Below are positions 5,634 through 5,651 of a DNA stretch of 5,651 nucleotides, one piece after another (position 1 is the first letter of the stretch; each line of letters opens with the position of its first letter). A model generated the notes under the pieces. It was not told where the DNA came from. It did not search any database and saw only the letters and a list, made by a program, of their open reading frames with translations. The translations under genes were made by a program, and so were the position numbers. Source of the DNA: Lachnospiraceae bacterium (GTDB lineage Bacteria; Bacillota; Clostridia; Lachnospirales; Lachnospiraceae); assembly GCA_003488965.1 (NCBI GenBank), contig DNJW01000285.1:1-5651 (forward strand), read 5' to 3'.

Positions 5634-5651
5634 GGTGAAAAGAAGTTCTAA

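Overview
The window looks like a gut-type Firmicute, most likely a Lachnospiraceae or related Clostridia genome. This is inferred from moderate GC with purine-rich coding strands, AGGAGG-like ribosome binding sites, sigma-A type promoters, and a mix of protein families (DUF2264, YesL/DUF624, KduI, gluconate-5-dehydrogenase-type KduD, and a small CxxC protein) that I associate with carbohydrate-degrading Clostridia. No rRNA or other marker gene is present to settle the taxonomy.

All convincing genes are on the + strand. Bases 1-83 hold the 3' end of an unidentified gene. Three closely spaced genes follow: a DUF2264 protein (104-1828), a YesL-type DUF624 membrane protein (1874-2494), and a soluble protein with a discoidin-like (F5/8 type C-like) C-terminal half (2534-3322). 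After a 103-base AT-rich gap with a candidate promoter come kduI (3426-4289) and a kduD/gluconate-5-dehydrogenase-type SDR (4332-5138). These two enzymes turn the 4-deoxy-5-keto-uronate released from unsaturated uronides into 2-keto-3-deoxygluconate. The layout suggests an intracellular module that finishes the breakdown of a uronic-acid-containing glycan (glycosaminoglycan, pectin or glucuronan type). DUF2264 is the best candidate in the window for the oligosaccharide-cleaving step. The KDG kinase and aldolase, any transporter and any regulator must lie elsewhere.

The 279 bases from 5139 to 5417 contain no gene but are not empty. A weak terminator-like hairpin follows kduD. A near-consensus promoter (5169-5197) then heads a stretch of roughly 94 bases that ends in a strong intrinsic terminator. 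This stretch has an upstream hairpin, a possible pseudoknot and a perfect 8-base alternative pairing to the terminator arm, so I read it as a candidate free-standing structured RNA. It is the least explained part of the window. A second near-consensus promoter (5350-5377), preceded by an inverted repeat, drives a 71-residue protein with a lysine-rich N-terminus and a CxxC motif (5418-5633).
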